Assembly (NCBI RefSeq): GCF_024345185.1
Contig: NZ_BROB01000025.1
Coordinates: forward strand, 1-36,378
Reading direction: 5' to 3'
Source: Levilactobacillus humaensis
GTDB taxonomy: Bacteria > Bacillota > Bacilli > Lactobacillales > Lactobacillaceae
Length of the DNA stretch: 36,378 bases
The notes under the pieces are model-generated. The model was not told the DNA's origin. It saw only the letters and a program-made list of their open reading frames with translations, and did no database searches. Position numbers and translations under genes: made by a program. Of the stretch, positions 7,894 to 15,234 are shown piece after piece; the stretch's first letter is position 1, and each line of letters begins with the position of its first letter.

Positions 7894-9006
7894 ATGAAAT
7901 GGCTTGCGAATTCCCGACTCATGTTTTGGTCACTGGAACTCCTGATTGTGGCGGCGTTAATCTGGGTCTGTACCCAGATCAGCTTTCTCTTTTCGCCCAT
8001 TGGGATCTTCTTATCGACGATCTTTGTGCCACTCCTGCTATCCGGGGTGTTGTTCTATCTGCTGAACCCACTAGTCCGCGCCCTGGAGAAGATCCGGTGG
8101 CGGCGATTCCATCTGAATCGGACCGGAGCTGTTAGCGTAGTCTTTCTGCTATTGGTGGCGGTCTTGGTTGCCGGGGGCATGTGGCTGATTCCGCGACTCG
8201 CGACGCAGATTACGACACTTGTGGGGAGTATTCCGGACTTCGCGAAGTCGAGTGAGGTCGTTTTACGAAAATGGACCCAGCAGCCTTGGCTAAAGAACAT
8301 TGATTTCTCAAAATATCTGACACAATTACAGTCGGCCCTGTCCAAGTACGCTCAGAGCCTCATGAGTGGCGTTACCAGCGGAATTGGCCAGGTGATTGGA
8401 ACAGTTACCACGGTGACCGTAACCGCCGTTACAGTGCCTGTCATGCTGTTTTACATGCTAAAGGATGGCGAGAAGTTTCTGCCCACAATTCAGAAGTGGC
8501 TACCGGCTAAGCATGGCGAGCAGACAACGGAGCTCCTGAGTCGGATGAACACGACCATTGCCAAATATGTTGGCGGGCAAATCATCGAATGCCTTTTCGT
8601 CGGGGTCTTTACCGCGATTGGCTACGTACTGGTGGGTGAGAAGTATGCCTTACTCCTGGGACTCTTTGCGGGAATTTGCAACTTGATTCCTTATGTAGGG
8701 CCGTACATTGGGATTTTGCCAGCGTTGATTGTGGCCTTTGCGACGAGTACCAATCTGATTATCTACGTGATCATCGTGGTGGTTGTGGTCCAACAGATCG
8801 ATGGTAACTTCGTTTATCCGAATATTATTGGGAAAAGTTTGCAGATTCACCCGTTGACGATTATTATTATCTTATTAGCCGCGGGTAATATTGCGGGGCT
8901 ATTCGGGATGATCTTGGCGATTCCGTTTTATGCGGTCGTCAAGACGGTGGTGACCTATGTCTACAGCATTTGGCAGTTGGAGCACGCCGAGCAAAAATCG
9001 TTGTGA
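7894..9006 (+). CDS. AI-2E family (PerM/YtvI-like) transporter
   Basis: Polytopic membrane protein of the AI-2E/PerM family, whose members export small molecules, autoinducers or ions; substrate here unknown. Seen: hydrophobic N-terminal helices, a long soluble stretch (DFAKSSEVVLRKWTQQPW region), then the family core GQVIGTVTTVTVTAVTVPVM, LGLFAGICNLIPYVGPYIG with its conserved PYVGP, and the C-terminal IIGKSLQIHPLTIII plus a final glycine-rich helix. The ATG at 7894 is chosen because AAAGGA sits 8 bases before it; an earlier in-frame start would run through the preceding terminator hairpin. 370 aa is normal. No own promoter seen, so it may depend on read-through from the DUF402 gene. Confidence 0.92.
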   Translation: MKWLANSRLMFWSLELLIVAALIWVCTQISFLFSPIGIFLSTIFVPLLLSGVLFYLLNPLVRALEKIRWRRFHLNRTGAVSVVFLLLVAVLVAGGMWLIPRLATQITTLVGSIPDFAKSSEVVLRKWTQQPWLKNIDFSKYLTQLQSALSKYAQSLMSGVTSGIGQVIGTVTTVTVTAVTVPVMLFYMLKDGEKFLPTIQKWLPAKHGEQTTELLSRMNTTIAKYVGGQIIECLFVGVFTAIGYVLVGEKYALLLGLFAGICNLIPYVGPYIGILPALIVAFATSTNLIIYVIIVVVVVQQIDGNFVYPNIIGKSLQIHPLTIIIILLAAGNIAGLFGMILAIPFYAVVKTVVTYVYSIWQLEHAEQKSL

Positions 9007-9037
9007 AATATTAAAACTTCACAACAAAGTTCTCGTA

Positions 9038-9066
9038 GAGCGGTTTTCAAGTTGACGTGACCGCTC
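9038..9066. promoter_or_regulatory. Inverted repeat enclosing the tagD -35 box
   Basis: GAGCGGT (9038-9044) and ACCGCTC (9060-9066) are perfect 7-base arms that bracket the TTGACG -35 hexamer. No T-run follows, so it is not an ordinary terminator. A repressor or activator site is possible; it could also be a leftover hairpin of the upstream transcript. Confidence 0.45.
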
Positions 9067-9079
9067 AATATGCTAGTAT
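9052..9079 (+). promoter_or_regulatory. Promoter of tagD
   Basis: TTGACG, 16-base spacer, TAGTAT with TGC in front (extended -10); the ATG of tagD follows 76 bases later. Confidence 0.65.
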
Positions 9080-9155
9080 TTAGATTGTTATTGGATTTTT
9101 AAGACGCCTCCTGGAACCGCCAGGGGAAATTAACCAGATAAGTAGGAGAACCGAC

Positions 9156-9572
9156 ATGAAAAAAGTAATTACGTATGGGACGTTTGATTTATTGCATAAA
9201 GGGCACGTTCGTTTATTGAAGCGTGCTAAGGCACTGGGTGACGACTTGACGGTTTGTGTCTCTTCCGATGAATTCAACGCGGAAAAAGGCAAGCGGGCGT
9301 ACACATCTTATGAAGACCGGAAGTACATTCTGGAAGCCATCAAGTACGTGGACCACGTGATTCCCGAAACCACTTGGGACCAAAAGATTAAAGATGTTCA
9401 AGAAAATAATATTGATATTTTTGTCATGGGTGACGACTGGAAGGGTAAGTTTGACTTCTTGAAGGACTACTGTGAAGTCGTTTACTTGCCACGGACGGAA
9501 GGTATTTCCACGACTAAAATTAAGCATGACCTTGGCCTTACCGATGAAGAAGAATGGAAGGCTGAAGAATAG
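9156..9572 (+). CDS. tagD: Glycerol-3-phosphate cytidylyltransferase
   Basis: Makes CDP-glycerol from CTP and sn-glycerol-3-phosphate, the activated precursor for poly(glycerol phosphate) wall teichoic acid. Seen: YGTFDLLHKGH with the HxGH nucleotidyltransferase motif at residues 14-17, MGDDWKGKFDFL, and RTEGISTT at 113-120, the second signature of the family. 138 aa, slightly longer than the ~130 aa Bacillus enzymes because of an acidic tail. AGGAG precedes the ATG. Own promoter upstream and its own terminator downstream; a CDP-glycerol-using transferase gene lies just 1 kb downstream on the same strand, so product and consumer are neighbours. Confidence 0.97.
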   Translation: MKKVITYGTFDLLHKGHVRLLKRAKALGDDLTVCVSSDEFNAEKGKRAYTSYEDRKYILEAIKYVDHVIPETTWDQKIKDVQENNIDIFVMGDDWKGKFDFLKDYCEVVYLPRTEGISTTKIKHDLGLTDEEEWKAEE

Positions 9573-9579
9573 GTTGACC

Positions 9580-9608
9580 AATCCTTAGTCGTAGACTAAG
9601 GATTTTTA
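9580..9608 (+). terminator. Terminator of tagD
   Basis: Perfect 11-base stem (9580-9590 with 9594-9604), three-base loop, then a T-run. Confidence 0.9.
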
Positions 9609-9642
9609 TTGTCATAACGGTAAATTCAAAGGAGGCTTGGGG

Positions 9643-10515
9643 ATGAAACGGACGGTTTTCTTAGTGACCGACTGTTATGATTTACAGCGGGCAACCTTTG
9701 CCAGTCAGTTATCGCGTGCGCTTCGAGCATCCGAACGGGTCGATCTGCTGGTAGCCACGCCAGCCATGGAGACGGTCTGGGAGATTCGAGCCGAATTAAA
9801 TCGCTTGGCCACGCAAGACCCGTTGGTGGCGCAGGCTAACCTTCTGACCTTAGCCGATGTTTTTGCCAAGGATACCGGGCGCATTCTGTCTGCCGAGGAA
9901 CGGCTAGCCGTCGACCTCAGCCAATGTGAAGAGCGGGTGTTCATGGACCATTCACAACAGGTGAAACGTTACTTGCGTTCTGGTCAATTGGTGGCGGAGC
10001 TTCGCCAGTTGGATGATGAGACGCCGATGGTTCTCCGGCAGTACAACCACGATCAGTTGGTTCAGACGGTTACCTATGGTTTGAACGGGTCTGTCGTGGC
10101 CGTGGCTAGGATTCAAGCAGGGGTGGCACAGACGCGATACTTACTTAATCGGCGTGAGGAGGCCGTGTTACGGTTGACCCGCCATGCACGGACTGGGCAA
10201 CACGTTTTAAATCTACGGCTGACATCGGGGATGGTTGCGACTTTGCCTCCTGACGAACACGTCGCCTTGGAGAATGCGTTGGCGCAACGCCAGACGTCAT
10301 TGACTGGCGCCGATCAGACCGTATTATTGCCAACCACCGATGTGACATACGGTGGCATGGTGTATGCCGACTATCAGCGTTTACCGACCACTGAGTCACT
10401 GTATCAAGTCGTTTTAAATCGGGTATTAACCCCAGAATCTCAACTATTTAGCCCATTGGCAATCAATCAAAGGCTTTCGCCGTTACTGCCGAATCAATTA
10501 ATCTTTAACTACTAA
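9643..10515 (+). CDS. Unrecognised protein, possibly a TagE/GtfA-like N-terminal half
   Basis: 290 aa, no signal peptide or membrane helix. I do not recognise it firmly. Residues 1-75 look like the first Rossmann unit of a GT-B glycosyltransferase (KRTVFLVTDCYDLQ start, alternating strands and helices). From about residue 105 to 190 it reads as successive short beta strands with the pattern seen in the inserted beta-sheet region of TagE/GtfA-type glucosyltransferases (GQLVAELRQLDDETPMVLR, then QLVQTVTYGLNGSVVAVARI). The catalytic C-terminal Rossmann domain (with its EGFGL-type motif) is missing, so on this reading the protein would be half length. The ATG at 9643 is 7 bases behind GGAGG (9631-9635). 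It is 13 bases ahead of the TagF-like gene and so very likely in one operon with it. Function not assigned. Confidence 0.7.
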   Translation: MKRTVFLVTDCYDLQRATFASQLSRALRASERVDLLVATPAMETVWEIRAELNRLATQDPLVAQANLLTLADVFAKDTGRILSAEERLAVDLSQCEERVFMDHSQQVKRYLRSGQLVAELRQLDDETPMVLRQYNHDQLVQTVTYGLNGSVVAVARIQAGVAQTRYLLNRREEAVLRLTRHARTGQHVLNLRLTSGMVATLPPDEHVALENALAQRQTSLTGADQTVLLPTTDVTYGGMVYADYQRLPTTESLYQVVLNRVLTPESQLFSPLAINQRLSPLLPNQLIFNY

Positions 10516-10528
10516 GGAGTTTGCCATC

Positions 10529-11479
10529 GTGCGTGCGATTTTATCAGGCTGTCAGCATTCAAATCAGCAATCAGAATTGGAACTGGAACTCATCAATGTG
10601 CCAGAACCTTTTGAGACGCTCACGGTGACCTTCTTTGAACGGCAAACGCAGGCGACACTGACCGTCCCCGTGACGCGGATTGTCAATCAACATGTGGTGC
10701 GGGTGGCATTCGATCCGGCGGCCCTGCAATTTGAACAGAGGGATCGGCATGACTTTACCTGGGAGTTGTATCTCAATGTGGTGCAGCCCGCGATGCACGG
10801 GGTTATTCAGATTGAGAGTGAGGCTCTTGGCGATCGTTGGCAGATCTCACAGACGAGTGCCTGTCAATTCAGGTGTGATGCAGCGGGTATGGCCATTTTA
10901 AACAGCCATACCCATCAGTCCGCGACGGAAGTTTCTGTCACGGCCATTAACTTGGTCGATGATCAGATACAAGTGGTGGAAACGCGTCAGTTTAACCACG
11001 ATCCGAGCCAGCAACGACTGGTTTTGAAAAACGAAGCCGATCACCAAGTAACCATGGGACCGGTTGTCCAGGGCGCTAGTCAAGGGTTAGTTACGCTGTC
11101 GCTTCCGTTGGCCGAACTACCGATTGAGTCGACGCAAGTCCTCTATCTCCGCACCACCGTTGGCGAAGAAACGGTGGAACGGCGCGTGGTATTGGCACGC
11201 TCACTGGCGGGACAGACGACCGAACTAGTGACCCGACAACATCGACTGGTCATGATTGACAAGCGTTTCGACAATGGCCTGCTTGTGACGACGTCAGTGG
11301 CACCGTCATTACCACAACGGGTGGTCAACGCCGTCGGGCAATCGCGTCAAGTTGTGAAGTGGGTGGCGCAAGTGGCGGATAAGGTTAATCTAACCTATTT
11401 ATCACAGTTATTTAGACATGGGCACACACCCTATGAGCGACCAACCCTCATTTTGAAAGCTTTGGTGGCCGCCAAGTGA
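10529..11479 (+). CDS. N-terminal part of a frameshifted CDP-glycerol glycerophosphotransferase (TagF/TagB-like)
   Basis: GTG start 9 bases behind AAGGAG; 316 codons to a TGA. Most of it is a beta-rich region without motifs I can name, in the position of the non-catalytic N-terminal part of long TagF-like polymerases. The end of the frame (RPTLI then LKALVAAK stop) does not look like the family, whereas the next frame over reads FESFGGRQVSDSPYAIY from base 11452 on, the conserved start of the catalytic domain. Joining RPTLI to FESFGG restores a continuous protein of about 670 aa and needs one additional T in the ATTTTG run at 11450-11455. The last eight codons are therefore probably out-of-frame sequence. 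Either a true null/split gene or a base-call error. Confidence 0.75.
   Translation: MRAILSGCQHSNQQSELELELINVPEPFETLTVTFFERQTQATLTVPVTRIVNQHVVRVAFDPAALQFEQRDRHDFTWELYLNVVQPAMHGVIQIESEALGDRWQISQTSACQFRCDAAGMAILNSHTHQSATEVSVTAINLVDDQIQVVETRQFNHDPSQQRLVLKNEADHQVTMGPVVQGASQGLVTLSLPLAELPIESTQVLYLRTTVGEETVERRVVLARSLAGQTTELVTRQHRLVMIDKRFDNGLLVTTSVAPSLPQRVVNAVGQSRQVVKWVAQVADKVNLTYLSQLFRHGHTPYERPTLILKALVAAK
11450..11455 (+). other. Frameshift point in the TagF-like gene
   Basis: Upstream frame reads CTC ATT TTG AAA; the family sequence continues as TTT GAA AGC TTT GGT from 11452 in the other frame. One more T in the run of four would fuse both frames. No classical X-XXY-YYZ slippery heptamer is present and four T are too few for efficient transcript slippage. 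Confidence 0.8.
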
Positions 11480-12549
11480 GTGACTCACCGTATGCCATCT
11501 ATCAACTGTTTACTCGTCTCTATCCAGAATTCAACTGTGTGTGGTCGATCAACCGGTCACAGCGGCGCTTCTGTCGGCAACATGATATTCCCTATGTGAT
11601 TCGCCGGACCACTAGGTGGGTGCGGCTACTGGGCAAGGCAAGCTTCTGGATCAGTAATGCCCGGTTTCCATTGTGGGTAAAGAAGCCCGACTACCTGACT
11701 TATATTCAAACCTGGCATGGGACACCCCTGAAAAAACTCGGATTAGACATTGAAAAAGTGACGATGCCTGGCACCACGACGGCTCGCTATCACGCGAACT
11801 TTGTGAAGGAAGCCAATCGTTGGGATGCCTTGATTTCGCCCAATGATTATTCGACGCAGGTCTTTCGAACCGCCTTTGGCTTTAACAATCAGATCCTGAA
11901 GGTGGGTTATCCTCGTAATGATGCCCTGGTAAACAGTACGCCGGCAGAAATTATGGCGCTCAAACGAAAATTGGGGATTCCATTGGATAAACAGGTGGTG
12001 CTCTATGCGCCAACCTATCGGGACAACCAGTTTGCTGAGAAGGGTAAGTATACGTTTGAGTTGCCGTTCTCACTGGCAGAGTTTCAGCGGCGATTTGGAA
12101 AAGATACCGTGTTAATTTTACGGATGCACTACCTGATTGCGAATACCCTGGATATTCGGGGGTATGAGGGTGTCGTTTTTGACTTCTCACATCACCCGGA
12201 TATTTCGGAGTTATACCTGGTTAGTGACCTGTTGATTACGGACTACTCTTCGGTCTTCTTTGATTACGCCTATCTCAAACGACCGATCTTATTCTATCCG
12301 TACGACTATCAGGTGTATAAGGACGAGTTGCGTGGGTTCTATTTGAATTACGAGACCGAGTTACCAGGGGAGATTGCTCATGATGAATCGCAACTCCTCT
12401 CGTTGATTTCGCAGAAATTGATGACCCCCGATATGAGCAATGACGCCCGGTTCATGGCTTTCTATCGCCGCTTCTGTGCCATTGATGATGGTCAGAGCTC
12501 ACTGAAAGTTGTGGCCTATATCCTACAACAGATTGAAAATCATGGTTAA
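11476..12549 (+). CDS. Catalytic part of a CDP-glycerol glycerophosphotransferase (TagF/TagB-like)
   Basis: GT-B enzyme domain that transfers glycerol phosphate from CDP-glycerol onto the growing teichoic acid chain at the inner membrane face. Seen (numbering from the GTG at 11476): TWHGTPLKKLG with the catalytic HGT at 81-83, YAPTYRDN at 177-184, LRMHY at 215-219, and TDYSSVFFDYAYLKRP at 255-270, all hallmarks of the family. The GTG overlaps the stop of the upstream frame by 3 bases but has no good ribosome site, and conserved residues FESFGGRQ lie in frame just before it, so this is almost certainly the back part of one gene broken at 11450-11455. If translated by re-initiation it would lack only those eight residues of the catalytic domain. 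Whether it acts as primase, polymerase or LTA-side enzyme cannot be decided. Confidence 0.9.
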   Translation: MSDSPYAIYQLFTRLYPEFNCVWSINRSQRRFCRQHDIPYVIRRTTRWVRLLGKASFWISNARFPLWVKKPDYLTYIQTWHGTPLKKLGLDIEKVTMPGTTTARYHANFVKEANRWDALISPNDYSTQVFRTAFGFNNQILKVGYPRNDALVNSTPAEIMALKRKLGIPLDKQVVLYAPTYRDNQFAEKGKYTFELPFSLAEFQRRFGKDTVLILRMHYLIANTLDIRGYEGVVFDFSHHPDISELYLVSDLLITDYSSVFFDYAYLKRPILFYPYDYQVYKDELRGFYLNYETELPGEIAHDESQLLSLISQKLMTPDMSNDARFMAFYRRFCAIDDGQSSLKVVAYILQQIENHG

Positions 12550-12592
12550 AAAAACAAGGGGTCAGGACGTTATCGCATCCTGACCCCTTGTT
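12548..12592. terminator. Convergent terminator between the TagF-like gene and a small membrane protein
   Basis: 13-base perfect stem (12555-12567 with 12578-12590). On the minus strand it is followed by seven T; on the plus strand the T-run is poor. It sits between two converging genes and can serve both. Confidence 0.85.
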
Positions 12593-12602
12593 GTGATTAA
12601 GC

Positions 12603-13157
12603 TTAATGATTCACTTTCATGGCCTGCTGATAAGCGTATTGACTCAAGCGCTTGGCCTGTTGCGGTTGGTGCACAATCTGCTTGAAATAGCGATTGAGAA
12701 TCCGCTGATAGGCGGCCTTCACCCGGGTGATCCGGGGATGTTGGCGTTGCGTAAATTCGGTTTGTGCTGCCCGAGCATCTTGGCGTGAAGCGGCCGGTTG
12801 GGCCATATGTTTCACCAGATAGGTTACGTTTTTACTGGCCTTCTTGGCAGAAGGACTGACCGGTTGGCTGGCCGCTTGGCTACTGGCCAAGGAAGCCTGC
12901 ATATTGTTAGTAAGACTGGTAATTTCGTAGTAATCATCTTTTTTAACGCGTGTTTGGTCATAGGTCTTGAACAACAGGACGTTGAGCAGACTGGCAATGA
13001 TCACAATTCCCACACCACTGATAATGACTGCCATGGCGGGGCGCAGGGGTCGGTGGCGCTGCTTGGTCACAATAAGACCGATGAGTCCCCCCAGCGCGAT
13101 GATCGCGCCCAGACAGAAGATAATTTCGATGATGAGGGCTTCCGTACTCGCCGACAT
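12603..13157 (-). CDS. Small membrane protein of unknown function
   Basis: 184 aa. Two membrane helices (residues about 7-29 and 40-62) separated by a short basic loop (TKQRHRPLRP), then a long hydrophilic tail with a Ser/Ala/Gln-rich linker (ASLASSQAASQPVSPSAKK) and a basic, Gln-rich, helical end (QRILNRYFKQIVHQPQQAKRL). Ribosome site before the ATG is weak (GGGTGAAA). Convergent with the TagF-like gene and divergent from prfC. I do not recognise a family. Codon use and the clear helices support a real gene; no function is proposed. Confidence 0.75.
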   Translation of the reverse strand: MSASTEALIIEIIFCLGAIIALGGLIGLIVTKQRHRPLRPAMAVIISGVGIVIIASLLNVLLFKTYDQTRVKKDDYYEITSLTNNMQASLASSQAASQPVSPSAKKASKNVTYLVKHMAQPAASRQDARAAQTEFTQRQHPRITRVKAAYQRILNRYFKQIVHQPQQAKRLSQYAYQQAMKVNH

Positions 13158-13243
13158 AATTTCACCCGATTCTAAATAAGTTCATTCTTTAATGATACCA
13201 CGAAATAGGGGTGGAGTGATCCAGAAATGCCGGCCATCATGTA

Positions 13244-13273
13244 TTGTGACCCTAGATGTGTTAAAATTATAAC
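13244..13273 (+). promoter_or_regulatory. Probable promoter of prfC
   Basis: TTGTGA, 18-base spacer, TATAAC; an alternative -10 (TAAAAT) overlaps. Start codon 60 bases downstream. Confidence 0.45.
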
Positions 13274-13332
13274 GTCGCGTAAATTTAAAATTTCAGATAA
13301 TCTAAATTCAAAAAAATTTGTGAGGAAAAACT

Positions 13333-14907
13333 ATGAGCGAAAAAACATTAGCATCAGCTGTCGATAAACGGCGGACTTTTGCCATCATCTCCCACCCCGA
13401 TGCCGGGAAGACGACGATTACCGAACAATTGCTGTTGTTCGGGGGCGTGGTGCGTGAAGCCGGAACCGTTAAGGCGCGAAAGAGTGGTAACTTCGCCAAG
13501 TCTGACTGGATGGAAATCGAACAAAAGCGTGGGATCTCTGTGACGAGTTCTGTGATGCAATTCGATTATCAGGGCAAACGGATCAATATTCTGGATACCC
13601 CTGGACACGAAGACTTCTCAGAAGATACGTACCGGACGTTAATGGCCGTGGACTCCGCAGTCATGGTCATTGACTCTGCTAAAGGGATTGAACCCCAAAC
13701 CAAGAAGCTGTTTCAGATCTGTAAGATGCGGGGAATTCCGATCTTTACCTTCATGAACAAGCTTGACCGAGATGGCCGTGAACCGATGGACCTGATTGCC
13801 GAATTGGAGGATGTCCTGGGGATCGAAGGCTATCCAATGAACTGGCCAATTGGGATGGGTAAGGAATTGAAGGGGCTGTATGACCGCTATCACCAACGTG
13901 TGGCCTTGTACCGGCCAACCGGTGATACCCAATACCTGCCACTCAATGAGGACGGAGAATTGGCCGATGGCAACGACTTGGAAGACGACGGCTTGTACCA
14001 AGAGGCCCGCGATAACATGTTGTTGATTGAAGAAGCTGGGAACCAGTTCGACGCCGACAAGATTGCCAGCGGGGATCAGACGCCAGTCTTCTTCGGATCA
14101 GCCTTAGCCAACTTTGGGGTTAAAACTTTCCTGGAAACGTATTTGGAATACGCCCCTAAGCCAGCGAGTCATCATACGCAAGAGGACAAGGACATTGCCC
14201 CAACTGATGACGAATTTTCTGGATTTGTCTTTAAGATTCAAGCCAACATGAACCCTAAGCACCGTGACCGGATTGCCTTCGTGCGGGTCTGCTCTGGTGA
14301 ATTTGACCGCGGGATGGATGTTATTCAGGAACGAACGGGCAAGAAACTTCGGCTGTCCAACGTGACCGAATTCATGGCCGATACGCGTGAGAATGTGGAG
14401 AAGGCTGTGGCCGGTGACATTATCGGGTTGTACGATACCGGTAATTTCCAGATTGGGGACAGTATCTACACGGGGAAGCAAACCGTGAAGTTCGAAAAGC
14501 TGCCACAATTTACGCCAGAGCTGTTCGTGCGAGTAGCAGCTAAGAATGTGATGAAGCAAAAATCCTTCCACAAGGGGATTAATCAACTGGTTCAAGAAGG
14601 GGCCGTGCAACTCTATACCTCTTACTCAACCGGTGACTATATCCTGGGTGCCGTGGGGCAACTTCAATTCGAAGTGTTCCAATTCCGGATGCAAAACGAG
14701 TACAACTCGGAAGTTATCATGGAGCCAATGGGCAAGAAGACGGCCCGGTGGATCAACCCCGATCAATTGGACGAACGGATGTCTTCATCGCGGAATTTAC
14801 TGGTTAAAGATAGCCAGGGCGCACCATTATTCCTCTTTGAAAACCGTTTTGCCGAACGCTGGTTCAAGGACAAGTATCCTGACGTTGAATTGACGTCAAA
14901 ACTCTAA
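13333..14907 (+). CDS. prfC: Peptide chain release factor 3
   Basis: Translational GTPase that recycles RF1/RF2 from the ribosome after peptide release. Seen: P-loop SHPDAGKT at residues 20-27, switch [27 protein letters not shown] (G4), the switch I region with [14 protein letters not shown], and the C-terminal [18 protein letters not shown] that marks RF3 rather than EF-G. 524 aa, the normal length. GAGGA lies 7-8 bases before the ATG. Monocistronic, with its own promoter and a perfect terminator hairpin. Confidence 0.98.
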   Translation: MSEKTLASAVDKRRTFAIISHPDAGKTTITEQLLLFGGVVREAGTVKARKSGNFAKSDWMEIEQKRGISVTSSVMQFDYQGKRINILDTPGHEDFSEDTYRTLMAVDSAVMVIDSAKGIEPQTKKLFQICKMRGIPIFTFMNKLDRDGREPMDLIAELEDVLGIEGYPMNWPIGMGKELKGLYDRYHQRVALYRPTGDTQYLPLNEDGELADGNDLEDDGLYQEARDNMLLIEEAGNQFDADKIASGDQTPVFFGSALANFGVKTFLETYLEYAPKPASHHTQEDKDIAPTDDEFSGFVFKIQANMNPKHRDRIAFVRVCSGEFDRGMDVIQERTGKKLRLSNVTEFMADTRENVEKAVAGDIIGLYDTGNFQIGDSIYTGKQTVKFEKLPQFTPELFVRVAAKNVMKQKSFHKGINQLVQEGAVQLYTSYSTGDYILGAVGQLQFEVFQFRMQNEYNSEVIMEPMGKKTARWINPDQLDERMSSSRNLLVKDSQGAPLFLFENRFAERWFKDKYPDVELTSKL

Positions 14908-14918
14908 TCTAAACGATG

Positions 14919-14948
14919 AAAGGCTCAGACAACCAGTCTGAGCCTTTT
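14919..14948 (+). terminator. Terminator of prfC
   Basis: 12-base perfect stem AAAGGCTCAGAC / GTCTGAGCCTTT with a five-base loop and a short T-run. Confidence 0.88.
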
Positions 14949-15234
14949 AATTTCACTAACTTTTTAGATAGATATGTGGATGTGATTTAATTGGTATAGG
15001 CCTTGTATAATGCCTTCATTTTGTCATAAAGCCTTATGAACGTTGATTTGTCAGTGGCGGTCATGTGATAAGCGAACGATTGGTGTTCATGACGCAAAGC
15101 CAATACTTTGTGAAATGGTTGTGTACAATTTAATTGGTTTCCTTCTCCAAAGATCCCTGTTAGGATGTTGTTTATCGGAGCTAGAACAACAGACAGAAAT
15201 TTAAATAAATTGGGGAAACTTGGAGGAGAGTAAG
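14949..15234. other. Intergenic stretch with a possible decayed minus-strand coding remnant
   Basis: No intact gene. The minus strand from about 15190 to 14987 reads as an open, protein-like frame ending in YDKMKALYKAYTN and a stop, but has no start codon with a ribosome site and runs into the next gene. It may be the tail of a decayed gene. No strong promoter for the following surface-protein gene could be fixed; TACAAT at 15124-15129 is a candidate -10. Confidence 0.35.

Noticed and set aside
11446-11460. Programmed ribosomal frameshift at the ATTTTG run
   Set aside because: No slippery heptamer with matching re-pairing and no obvious stimulatory stem; a plain one-base loss explains it more simply.
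14104-14610. 168-codon minus-strand frame
   Set aside because: Lies antisense within prfC, no ribosome site; prfC is unmistakable.
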